Source: Limnomonas spitsbergensis
Taxonomy: Eukaryota > Chlorophyta > Chlorophyceae > Chlamydomonadales
DNA: 64,000 bases
Assembly (NCBI GenBank): GCA_037349105.1
Contig: JAYJMM010000117.1
Location: forward strand, 3,720,001 to 3,784,000
Direction: 5' to 3'
The stretch's first letter is position 1; every line of letters starts with the position of its first letter. The notes beneath the pieces were generated by a model. That model was given only the letters and a program-made list of their open reading frames with translations. It made no database searches and had not been told where the DNA came from. This document shows positions 44,601-53,385 of the stretch, one piece after another. Position numbers and translations under genes: made by a program.

Positions 44601-45679
44601 GCAACAGCCATGCAACAGCCATGCAACAGCCATGCGCAGATTTGGTAAGGGCAGTGGGGCACCATGACAGCATCGGTAATTCGGTGTAACCTTGGACCCT
44701 GGCCCTCCTGAAACTGGTTTGAGGGCACTCATCCATTACATCAAATGCATTCACGGGGTCCAGTGTTTATTTTAGTGAACTTAAGCTACACCTCAGCTAC
44801 ATCACGGCCTACGGCCGCGGGGGCCTGGTGCAGCCAACCCTGCTGCCAGGGCCACCAGCCGTAGGCCGGTCAAGGGTTTCATTTTGCCCAGTGGTTGCCG
44901 CCCGGCGGCCCCCTGAAGGTCGTTTGGCGCACACTAAAATAAGCACTGACGGGGTCCCTGCATGCACTGCCTAGGTCCCCCCCTACACTCACATGCTGAG
45001 TGCGGCTCCACAGCTCGCAAATCCCATGCTGTTGAGCACGTAGCCTATCACGTCCAGGAGCCTGCAGCAGTGAATCGTAGGTGAATCGTAGCGGAAGCAG
45101 CCCTAGTATAATTAGCAGGGGGGCGCTGACTCACCCCATTGCGCTGAGCACCAGTCCCTGCCGCACGCTCATGGCCGGCTTGCCGGCTGTCGCGCTGGCA
45201 GTAGCAAGCTCGGAGCGCCTCCAGCGTCTCAGCAGATCCACAGCAAACAACAGCAGCTCGACAGACACGGATATCAGGAAGTTCACCGTGTATCTTGTCC
45301 ATGCCGGCAGCTGCGCCTGGTTCATAATCACGCCCTGGTTCGTCAAGTGCTGGCTCATCAGGGCCAGGGAGCAGCCGGTGCAGAGCAGCCCAAGGGTGTA
45401 AGGCGAGGCTCGTCGCAAGGTAGCATGGGCGTGCCGGGTTGTCGCACGTGCCATGCCATCCCGCATGGAGAGGTTTGTCCTGCACCTGATCTCTGCTGAT
45501 CCTGAACCCTCGATTTCAAAAGGAGCTGCTCCTGAACCCTTGATTTCAAAGGGATCAGGTGTCCCAGCTGGCGCTGGCTCCTCCCCTTGGTCGTCGAGAG
45601 AAACCGGTACATGCTGCTCTAGCTCGGGGTTTAATGGATCATGCTTGCAATGAGGAGCCTCGTTAATTCGATGCCGCAT
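38680..45679 (-). CDS. Multi-pass DMT/nucleotide-sugar-transporter-like membrane protein
   Basis: Exons (minus): 45679-45135, 45061-44993, 44362-44272, 43855-43655, 41070-41020, 39473-39371, 38990-38680; 1371 nt, 456 aa, ending in a stop. After ~85 polar residues (with a [19 protein letters not shown] internal repeat) come about ten hydrophobic helices, including [94 protein letters not shown] and [20 protein letters not shown]. This is the paired-helix pattern of drug/metabolite transporters such as nucleotide-sugar or EamA carriers; the substrate is unknown. Exon 5 joins exon 6 in phase only if its donor is GC (CAG|GCAGGT). Alternatively a small exon was missed. The start is uncertain because a plus-strand ATG frame overlaps it. 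Introns hold a MITE and three tandem arrays. Confidence 0.78.
39141..39348 (+). mobile_element. hAT-like MITE family copy
   Basis: Left end CACTGTTTACTCAAGCG, internal CATCACGGCCTGCGGCC, CACCAGCCGGGGGCCAGTCA and CCCAGTG blocks, and right end CACACTAAAATAAAAACTGG. It has the same order as the 44761-44948 copy and is diverged. It lies in intron 6 of the transporter. Confidence 0.7.
39525..40590. repeat. GAGGTG-type satellite array
   Basis: Just over 1 kb of mixtures of GTGTGAGGTGAGGT, GAGGTAAGGT and GAGGTGA. A homogeneous run of the 7-bp unit GAGAGGT/GAGGTGA occupies 40165-40370. On the gene (minus) strand it is a CTCACACCTCACC pyrimidine-rich array starting ~50 bp upstream of the acceptor at 39474, so it lies in transporter intron 5. 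Confidence 0.93.
40826..40935. repeat. (GACA)n(GAAA) microsatellite
   Basis: About 110 bp of GACAGACAGACAGAAA units, with GACA runs of two to three between GAAA interruptions. It lies in transporter intron 5. Confidence 0.92.
41237..43345. repeat. 58-bp minisatellite in transporter intron 4
   Basis: About 36 highly homogeneous units with a period of 58 bp, each containing CTGCTGCTGACTGGCAGTTC, AATCCCGAGCCGCTGCTAAC and CCGGGGACCTGCTAA. Rare variants recur at regular spacing: GAGCCATTGC together with GCTAGTTGC at about 41770, 42180 and 42530, roughly every six to seven units. This is a sign of higher-order amplification. Non-coding. Confidence 0.97.
44761..44948. mobile_element. hAT-like MITE with perfect 8-bp target-site duplication
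   Basis: 188 bp with terminal inverted repeats CAGTGTTTATTTTAGTG and CACTAAAATAAGCACTG (16 of 17 match). The flanks are ACGGGGTC at 44753-44760 and again at 44949-44956. An 8-bp duplication and CAGTG ends are typical of hAT-superfamily non-autonomous elements. There is no coding capacity. It sits in intron 2 of the transporter. Diverged copies occur at 7640, 13325, 20836, 39141, 50170, 54850 and 55612, several of them inside introns. Confidence 0.88.
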
Positions 45680-46564
45680 GTTTCTTGAAGTTCCGTTGGA
45701 GCAGAATTATTTGCTCGTGGGTATGGGAACAGCGGGACAGATCTGCTTCGCTCTACCGGAAACGCCGACGGAGGATTTCATGGACTGGATCCAGGTACGA
45801 AAGCATTTTGTCATACCGTGGTCACACGTTTTGAGTAAAAACAGTGTGACCAGTCACCGGGTACATATGTAGGGTTACATGGCAGGACCTGCAGAGTGCC
45901 GTATTTGGGGTGGTGCAGTTGGGGGAATGGGCAAATGGAGTAAAGACGTCCCTTTCCCCTAACTGACATTTTGAGGCTGGGCATGCGCTGTCAGTCGAAG
46001 CAGCGTCAAAGCAGTATTCACACTTTTCTGGGTGCATTTTCATGCTGCATGTTCTGCCAGCGCTGCCATCAATGCTTTTGCTGCTATATTTTGTGGTGCT
46101 AGATATTTTATAAATATGCAGACATAATCCATCAATGAAGCAGCAACAGGAGTGATCAAGACCTTCCTCCTGTATGGTCCTGTCCATAACAGGCTGAAAA
46201 TACGCAGGCATATTTGTTAGTCAAAATCTTTTCCTGTTCGCCTGCCACAATCTTTCGTTCCACCAGAAGGATGTTAGATCAATTCTGGGTCCATCTTTAT
46301 CTGTACTAAGCCAGATTTCATGTCATCAATACAGGGAAATTGCGACCCAGTAGTTTTAACAATTCTTCAGGTAATTGTATTTGGTAAGGGTCAGTGGATA
46401 CGTAAAAAGGGTTAAACCTTGCAATTTTATTTTCACCTGCGTGGCGCTTTGCCCGAGTGACCTGCGGTAGTGGGAATGCTGGCTTAGATGACAACTAATA
46501 GTTGCAGCATGCGTGCGCCGCATACGCAGGGGGTGCTTCTTGGATATATTATTAGCACATGATG

Positions 46565-46870
46565 GGGTCCAAATTCTGCCAGTGTTGCAGACTTGAGCAT
46601 CTGCCGTGCATTGCTTGCTGTCTTTATGCCCGTTATGCAGCATATGCCCTACTGATATGTATTGCTTACCAGTATTGTTTCTGCCTGTTTGGCAGTATCC
46701 GCCATCCGCTGTTCCTCGCTCCCTGTCTTTCCACCAGTTTATTTGCACTTTGCATCATCTGCCAGTGACCCGTACATTGCGTGTTGTCTTTCTGCATGTT
46801 TCTCAGCACCCGCCGTGCACTGTTAGCTGTCTCTTTGCTTGTGGCGCAACATCTACCGTGCGCTGCATGG
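46565..46870. repeat. Degenerate ~50-60-bp repeat
   Basis: Five or six diverged units alternate CATCTGCCGTGCATTGCTTG/CACCCGCCGTGCACTGTTAG with CTGTCTTTATGCC/CTGTCTCTTTGCTT blocks. By-eye similarity only. Confidence 0.6.
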
Positions 46871-47677
46871 CTCTCTTAAGGAAGCCCATCATGCAACATG
46901 GGCCGTCACGTGCTGTCGCGGATAAACGCACCTAAGGAATCGGTGACCAAAGCAAAATAAGTACAATCCCTTGAATCCAGACTCCAACGGGTCCGGTTGC
47001 CGATGTGAGCTCATGCAGGGAGTTTCCCCATATGGCACGATTGACAAGTAGTCCATTATAGAGGTGATCATGCAGGGATGTCCCCCACACCTCCAGGAGG
47101 TCTGTGAGAGGGAGCGCCAGGGGTTGGGAGTCGATGATCTCAACTTCAAGGTTCAGGGAGGAATTCTGTTAGAGGCTATGCAGAATGCGTACATGACGGG
47201 GGTCCAGCATTGAACGGCTGCAGTGGCTGAGGTCCAGACGGACACAGGTAACTCGTTTAGGGTTCAGGCAGCCCATGCCTGGGTACACGCGCGAGGATAG
47301 AGCTATGCTTTTGTCCCCCCATTATGGTAATGCGAATCTTCAATGGAGCAGGGCATGGGGGCGGGCACGGGTGCCGGCATGGACAAGCACCCAGGGATAA
47401 TGACGACAACAGCAGTTAAGAACTGATGAAACCTCTGACCCAGATAGCCCAACCCCTGACCCAGCAGCCCTTGCTCCCTCAACCCTAAAATCAGCTGCAC
47501 GGGCTTTTGAATGCTCCAAATGCCGATGGGACAGCTGCAATTGCGGGACCTGCTAGAAGCCTGAGTGGCGGCCCTAGGCACAGGGCTATGAGGCACAGGC
47601 ACCGGGCTATGAGGCAGAGGCATTTCACTTGGATCTTCTCCTTTCCTTCTTAATTTTCCTAGGGGGCGTCCAACCGA

Positions 47678-47906
47678 ACTCTTTTGCACCCACGTCATGT
47701 TCTATGGCTGGGGCTAATCTTCTGCACTATGGGGTTCATTCCCACGCTACTGCTCAGTGGTTCTGTGTTGGTTGCTTGCCCAGGGGGGTCACTAATTTTC
47801 GCTCGCTGTCCTAGCGTATTTAGTGCCTGTACCGGTTTACGGGCACAAGTCCCATATATCAAATGTGATGCCCCGATGGACTATAAAAACTTCACAAACT
47901 TCACAG
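47678..47906 (-). mobile_element. ~230-bp dispersed element, inverted copy
   Basis: The reverse complement matches 50985-51211 over its whole length at roughly 90 percent by eye (GTGAAGTTTGTGAAGTTTTT ... CCTGTAAACCGRTACAGGCA ... GACGTGGGTGCAAAAGAG). Decayed or partial copies lie near 32300, 37885, 56150, 58300 and 60075. No terminal inverted repeat or transposase is seen, so it is an unclassified non-autonomous element. Confidence 0.75.
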
Positions 47907-48730
47907 AGGCAGCTCCAGGACATCTTGTGTATGCTGGCATGTACGCTCCTTGACTGAGATGGTTGTTTCTGAGAAGAACAACCATACAAAAGTCGTTTTC
48001 AGGGATAGCCGTAGCTCCAGGACTTGCTGCGAGCCTGAGTGGCGGCTAGGTCTGGCAAACTGGAGGCACCAGGGTTACGCTATGAGGCAGCAGAAGCTTC
48101 AGAGTACGTGGCGTAGTGTGGCATGTGTGCACTCCTTGACTGGGATCGCTGTTTATGACAAAAAACAATTTAAAACGGCTTTTTATTGACACAAATTTGG
48201 GGTGAAAAAGTTTTCTCACCAACCTGGATACAAGTAACAATATTTCAAGGCCAGGACATGGAACCAATTAGAATGGAGACCAGTTGAGAATGATGGTAGG
48301 GTATACCAAACTTTTTATTGCAGGAAGTCTGGAACCTATCCCAAAGGGCCTCACACTTGTAGACTTGTGTGGGAACCTGGTCCACAGTCCCCACATCTCA
48401 GGCGGGAGGCTAAGATCATCTGATGCGAAGCTAGCGTGTTTTCACTGGCACCGCTGAAGGAATGCTACAGCCAGCTGGCACCCCCCCCCTGTAACAATTC
48501 AGTATGGACCCCAAATGGAATGATTCCCCTTGCGTTACGAACTCATGAGGCTGCAAAAAGCCCAATTAGGGATTGACTGGACTACAAACACATGCCAAAG
48601 CAGCTTGTCTGGTCGTGCATGGGATCTGTGGCCCTTGAACAGGAGGCAGCTGACATGAAACTGAATGGCATTAGACGCATTCACATCAAATAAAACGCTG
48701 GCTGGCAGCTGTCTCCGACCGTCCACCCTC

Positions 48731-51700
48731 TCAGCCGAACAAAGCGAACTGCGCCTGCTGCTCGCCGGACAGGACAAAGGGGTGGCGCAACGGGGCCAGC
48801 GCGGAGAAGTCATCGAAGCAGGAAGACTCGTCTCCGCTGACCTTGGGCGTGGGCGTGTGAGGCGGCTTGTACATCTTGCTGAGCACATAGCTCCAGTCCA
48901 GTCCCCCAAACCATGGGTGCTCCTTGACCTCCGCCATGCCACGCCCGCGGACGCCAAGGCGCTGGCTTGGATCATGCTGAGGACAACAGGGTTGAGGAGG
49001 GTCAGCTAAACAGGGAGAGCACATGAACAGGATGGTCCTTGACCTCTGTCACACCGTGCATGAGGGCCGCGTGGCACGGCTCATGCTGAGGACTGAAGGT
49101 TGCAAGAGTGTCAGCTCTACAGGGTGAGCACAACAAGCAAGTGCAAGGAATGGGGTTTGAGAAACGCACTGCCCCCTAAAATAATGAATATTTAAGGCTC
49201 TGCCGTTGAGGCTGCAAGGCTAGAGGTGTCAGGCGGGGTCTCTCTCGGGGTCTCCCTCGCATGCCTCAAATCAATTTCACGATTCCCCTCATTTACAATT
49301 TTTAATATTCAATATAATGTACCTGTACGGTACTTACCGGTAAAAGGTATAATAATAATATTAAACATATTTTTAAAATGCCCACCAATACCTGCTCGCT
49401 GCTCCCACAGCCACTACCTGTCACCATTCCTTTATCCTAGCCCTCGGGCCTCCGGCAACCATAGGCTCATTTGCCCATCAGATCTAAATATGTTCAGTTG
49501 TCTGAGCGCCAAGAGGGCGCATATTGGTATATAGGACTTAAACCCTGAAAATCGTCCCCACCGTCGTCAAAAGACCTACCTGCAGCAGCCCTCGGAGGAG
49601 ATCCCTGGCCAGGCCGGAGAAGGTGTCAGGGAAGACCAGGCCGGCTGGATCCAGGATCTAGGGTGCAGGGTAGCAGGGGGAAGTCGGCAACCCAAATTTC
49701 AAATAAGTTTGGCATTGTTGCGACAGCATATACCAATACTCCATTTACAGGGTACAGGGTGCATGGAGGCATGGTTAAGTAGCTGGAGTGTAGATGACGG
49801 GTAGCTGATTCGAGAAAACGAAAATATCACTGTTAAGTTTACTGTCTTGTAGTTTTCGGTGTCCAGTGCCAGTGTCCAGTGCCAGTGCGGGAGTGTGGCA
49901 GGAGCAAGGGAACCTTCAGACAGCAGGCAGCGCTTGCATGACAAAAACTGAGCAGGGACTGACCCCCCGACTACTCTTGCCAAATGGGACCCGGCTGACC
50001 TTCTTATAGGTCTCATTGGCCTTGCCAGTGTAGAAGGGTGGAAAGCCGTACATCATCTCGTACACCAGGCAGCCGAGGGACCACCAGTCCACTGCCTTGG
50101 TATGCCCCTGCAAGGTCTCAAGGGTTGCGGTTTCAGGGTGAAGACCAGTGTTTCTTTTTCCGGCTACGAGGTCACCTTCAAAAGGTCGCTCTGAGGCCGC
50201 CAAAGGCCCGATTGGGACCAAACCAGGACCGGCCAATGGATGGTGGCCAAAGCAGCATGGCTGGCCACAAACGGGGCCTCCTGCCAGAGGCAGGAATGTA
50301 GCTGACATGTAGCTGAGTCACAAAAAAGAAACACTGGTTAAGACCTAGACCCTAGCCCTGATACCACTAGCCTGCTGCCTTGATATGACCCTGAAAGGAT
50401 CTGGGCAAGTTAATATGAAAGTAAAATGATTCATAGTCCAGCGACGCATCACATTTGTGAAAAACTGAACATCATATTGTACACCATGCATCCAAGGGAC
50501 CATCAATTGGGGTCCCAGCAGGAGCGGGTCTCCCCCCCGAACGGAATTACACTCTTCAGCAAATGCTCACACAGTGGCGTCATACCCCACTTCAAGGGCA
50601 GTGTAGGGGAAGGGAGGGATTAAATTCAACTTTGGGGTGGGGGCGTGGGGCTGCGGGGGTTATCTCCCAGGTTCCTTTAATTTGGGTCCCATCAGGTAAG
50701 CCTCCCCCAGAAAGGGGGGAGATCCACCTTGCGCTCAATTTTGGTGCCTACTGCCTTGTTATGACCCGCCAAGGTATTAAAGGTTTGGGGGCTTCAGCAT
50801 TGAGGCTTCAGGTCTAGCCCCTAGACCAGGGACCACCCGTCTACTGCCTTCATACAGAACATGTATTGTGTTGGGCAGATCAATGGAGAGGGCTTGCATC
50901 AAAACATACAATCACACACACGCACACGCATGGGCACATGCACACACACAGCACGTAATCAATTTATAATCACACCTGGCGACATGTGAAGTTTTGTGAA
51001 GTTTTTACAGTCCAACGGGGCATCACGTTTGATGCATGGGACTTGTGCCTGTAAACCGATACAGGCACTAAATACGCTAGGACAGCGAGCAAAAACCAGT
51101 GACTCCCCTGGGCAAGCAACCAACACACAACCACTGAGCAGTAGCGTGGGAATGAACGCCATAGTGCAGAAGATTAGCCCCAGCCACAGAACATGACGTG
51201 GGTGCAAAAGAGCACATAAAGCCCCGTGTCTCTCACGTGGCGCCCAGTGGTATAAAGATGGCCCTGAACTACCAGCATGTAGCACACACCCTGATCAGGA
51301 TCACTTCCAGCGCCATCTACCCAGGTGCAATGCACATGGCTTCTTAACTAGATGTGCCAGTGGCACTGGAGTTAACTATGCTCCCAACACACTGCACACG
51401 CGTGTATTGCAGACACCCTGTTGAGGATCACTTCAGGCACCATGTACCCCGGTGCCACGCACATGCACCCAACACACTGCACATGCCTGCATTGCACGCA
51501 CCCTGTTGAGGATCACTTCAGGCGCCATGTAATCCGGCGTCCCGCACATGGTGTAGGTCTTAACAGGCACCACCTTAGCAAAGCCCATGTCGGTGAGCCT
51601 CACATAGCCATCCGCTCCAACCAGAACATTCTCAGGCTGCATCATGAGGAGTTTGGGGCTTAGGTCCAGGGCCAAGCATGGTGTTGCATCGGGGTGATCA

Positions 51701-53258
51701 GGTTTCATGGTTAAGGGTTTGGCTGTAAAGGGGATGATAATTGGACATGCCGCATGACTGGGGACGTAAGGGTTTAAGGGGTCGGGGTTTAAGGGTTTAA
51801 GGGGTCAGGGTTTAGGTTGCGGAACAGCGACAGTAGGGGGAGTGCAAGTGTTGCAGTGGCGCGGTGATACGCGAGGGGCTGAGCATGCTGTTAGCAGGCG
51901 GAAGATGGGTGTGGGGGGAATTACAATCTTTAGCGAATGCTCACACAGTGGCGTCACACCCCACTGCAAGGGCAGCGTAGAAAGATAAAAAAAGAAAGAC
52001 AATGCACCTTGCCAAAGTGTGTTCATTGCCCTCACTTTCCAGTCATGTTCAGGCCGTAGTCCTTCAATAGAGAGTGAAAGCCAGAAAGACTCTGCTCCTT
52101 AAGGAGGCACGCGCAACGCCAATACCACCCACCTTCAGGTCACGGTACAGGATATGTTTGGAATGTAGATACTCCAAAGCCAGCACGATCTGGGCTGCGT
52201 AGAACCTCGCATGCTCCTCTCGCAACCTGGGAATGATGATCAGGAGTGGCCAGGAGTGGTAAAGAGTGATCAGGAGTGATCAGCAGTGGCCAGGAGTGAT
52301 CAGGAGTGATCGGGAGTGGCCAGGAGTGATCAGGAGTGATCAGGGGTGATCAGGATTGGTCTGTGGTCGAAACTCGGAGGTGGTCAGGGGTAGTCAGGAA
52401 TGGCCTGAGGTCAGGCATAGGTGGATGATCCCCTTGTAGGTATGATTGGGCTTTGCAGTGCCACACTTTGACAACAAATATAATGAGGCAAATAGGCACA
52501 GACCCTGATCCACATGTGATTGGCCAAAGTGAGCAGCTATCTCCACCCACACGCCCCAGTGACCCCAATGTGCAGGTTTGTTGGTGTCCTATGGTTCAGC
52601 AGTTTTATTGGTTCTGCAGTATCACAGATGGCAAGAAACATCGCTGACTCACCGTCCCTTGTCGCGCAGCAGCGTGAAGAACTCCCCGCCCGCCACAAAG
52701 TCCATCACCAAGTAGATGCACTCAGCATCCTGGGAGGGGGGGGGTACCAGGTGGATGGGGCATGCCATAGGTGAGATATTTCAGAGCAACGGTCCAAGAT
52801 CCAGGGGGGGTCCAGGGATCTGGTGATTCAGCTGTTTCATCTGATTTCAATGGTTTCAGGGGAGTAGGTAAAGGAGTTCCGTACGTATCAGGTTCATACT
52901 TCATGCATGGTAGCAGCCTAGCAGGTGAGGGTGTGTGGCAGAACTTTGGCAGTCTTTGTATTGAAGATCCTCGATTTGTTCTTTCAGCAGAGCCTGCCCC
53001 GGGCGGCCATAGCTCGCTAATGCTCAAACTGCAAGGTATGGAGCCTTCACCCTTCATACCAGGGTTCAGGGCTTAGCATGCAGTATCTCAGAAACATGAT
53101 TTAGTGTGGTCCCTGGAGGGGTTTAGGGTTCAGGCTTTAGGGCACAGTATCTCATAATACATGATTTCGTGTTTTACCTGAAAGGTCCCTCGTAGCCTGA
53201 CCAAGAAGGGATGCTGCATCTGGACCAGCAGCTTGCGCTCGTCCAGCGCATGTTTCAC
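48731..53258 (-). CDS. AGC-family protein kinase (PKA/PKG-like), C-terminal 272 residues; N-lobe start not found
   Basis: Exons (minus): 53258-53178, 52729-52653, 52226-52133, 51636-51502, 50107-50000, 49657-49580, 48976-48731 (stop); 819 nt, all phases consistent. Reading order: helix C with its Glu ([20 protein letters not shown]), hinge ([17 protein letters not shown]), catalytic loop YRDLKPEN, metal-binding motif TDMG (instead of the usual DFG), activation segment [34 protein letters not shown], and the AGC tail [12 protein letters not shown] ... [13 protein letters not shown] ... CFDDF, ending QFALFG, which resembles the PKA FxxF end. It should be a Ser/Thr kinase. The exon with the glycine loop and ATP-binding Lys was not found between 53259 and 57500. 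The gene region contains many partial duplicates of its own exon edges. Confidence 0.88.
49025..49130 (-). pseudogene. Partial duplicate of the last kinase exon's 5' edge
   Basis: A ~105-bp segment resembles 48920-49022, the start of the last coding exon plus its acceptor. Both contain CTCCTTGACCTC / GTCCTTGACCTC, then CATGCTGAGGAC, a GGGTCAGCT / GTGTCAGCT block and ACAGGG..GAGCACA. On the gene strand it carries a second CCTCAGCATGA acceptor but is frame-broken. It lies in the preceding intron. Confidence 0.75.
50170..50330 (-). mobile_element. Diverged hAT-like MITE family copy
   Basis: Contains GGCCGCCAAAGGCCCGATTG, GGTGGCCAAAGCAGCATGGC, a GTAGCTGACATGTAGCTGAG block and a degraded CACAAAAAAGAAACACTGG end, in reverse orientation relative to 44761-44948. 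It is intronic to the kinase gene. Confidence 0.6.
50360..50860 (-). pseudogene. Degenerate partial copies of the WWSLG exon edge
   Basis: At least three segments resemble the acceptor side of the exon at 50107-50000 (plus sense: ACTGCCTTGGTATGCCCCTGC AAGGTCT): TGCTGCCTTGATATGACCCTG near 50368, CTACTGCCTTGTTATGACCC near 50748 and CTACTGCCTTCATACAG near 50838. A further copy of the exon interior (ATCATATTGTACACCATGCA, GGGACCATCA) lies at 50470-50510. All have frame-breaking changes. Confidence 0.6.
50985..51211 (+). mobile_element. ~230-bp dispersed element, direct copy
   Basis: Full-length partner of 47678-47906 in opposite orientation, 3.1 kb away. It starts GTGAAGTTTTGTGAAGTTTT and ends GACGTGGGTGCAAAAGAGC. 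It lies inside the kinase intron between exons 51636-51502 and 50107-50000. Confidence 0.75.
51285..51460 (-). pseudogene. Two partial duplicates of the activation-segment exon 3' end
   Basis: The donor-side end of the exon at 51636-51502 (plus sense: CACCCTGTTGAGGATCACTT CAGGCGCCATGTAATCC) recurs at 51415-51452 (CCCTGTTGAGGATCACTTCA, GGCACCATGTACCC) and at 51289-51325 (CCCTGATCAGGATCACTTCC, AGCGCCATCTACCC). On the gene strand each reads close to [10 protein letters not shown] followed by a GT, giving three donor-like sites in 230 bp. Short tracts related to CACACTGCACATGC join the copies. Confidence 0.85.
52236..52365. repeat. ~10/20-bp GATCAGGAGT repeat next to an acceptor
   Basis: About ten copies of GATCAGGAGT alternate with GGCCAGGAGT. 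The array starts immediately intron-side of the kinase exon 52226-52133. On the gene strand it reads as ACTCCTGATC pyrimidine-biased units running up to the acceptor CATTCCCAG. Confidence 0.88.
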
Positions 53259-53324
53259 CTGGCCATCAATAAGGAGAACACGTAGTCAAATTCCAATTCA
53301 TGTTATTCAAAGATCGATCGGTTT

Positions 53325-53385
53325 GAATTACAGCAGCTTTTGCTCGTCAAGCGCATGCTTCACCAGCCCATCGGCAAAACAATTT
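53325..53385 (-). pseudogene. Partial duplicate of the helix-C exon 5' edge
   Basis: Plus-sense CAGCAGCTTTTGCTCGTCAAGCGCATGCTTCACCAGCCCATCGG resembles 53229-53272, which holds the first codons and acceptor of the exon at 53258-53178. It carries a near-copy of the acceptor (GGCCAG/GGCTGG region) and several substitutions. It lies ~60 bp upstream of the real exon in gene sense. Confidence 0.75.

Larger units (their letters stand above)
45680..48730. other. Intergenic interval, repeats only
   Basis: Between the transporter 5' end and the kinase stop codon. It contains a degenerate ~55-bp repeat (46565-46870), a copy of the ~230-bp dispersed family (47678-47906), and a duplicated CCTGAGTGGCGGC..GGGCTATGAGGCA segment (47540-47620 and 48015-48090). 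A plus-strand frame starting at 45678 is discussed under rejected items. Confidence 0.5.

Noticed and set aside
45678..45796. Plus-strand frame [20 protein letters not shown] ... DFMDWIQ followed by a GTACGA donor
   Set aside because: It reads like a first exon, but its ATG overlaps the transporter's ATG on the opposite strand and I found no compatible second exon downstream. It remains possible, and then the transporter start would need to move.
47684..47953. Hydrophobic ~75-aa frame shared by both ~230-bp inverted copies ([12 protein letters not shown]...)
   Set aside because: Both copies are open, but nearly every difference between them changes an amino acid, so there is no sign of protein-level selection. 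It is best seen as a non-coding mobile element.
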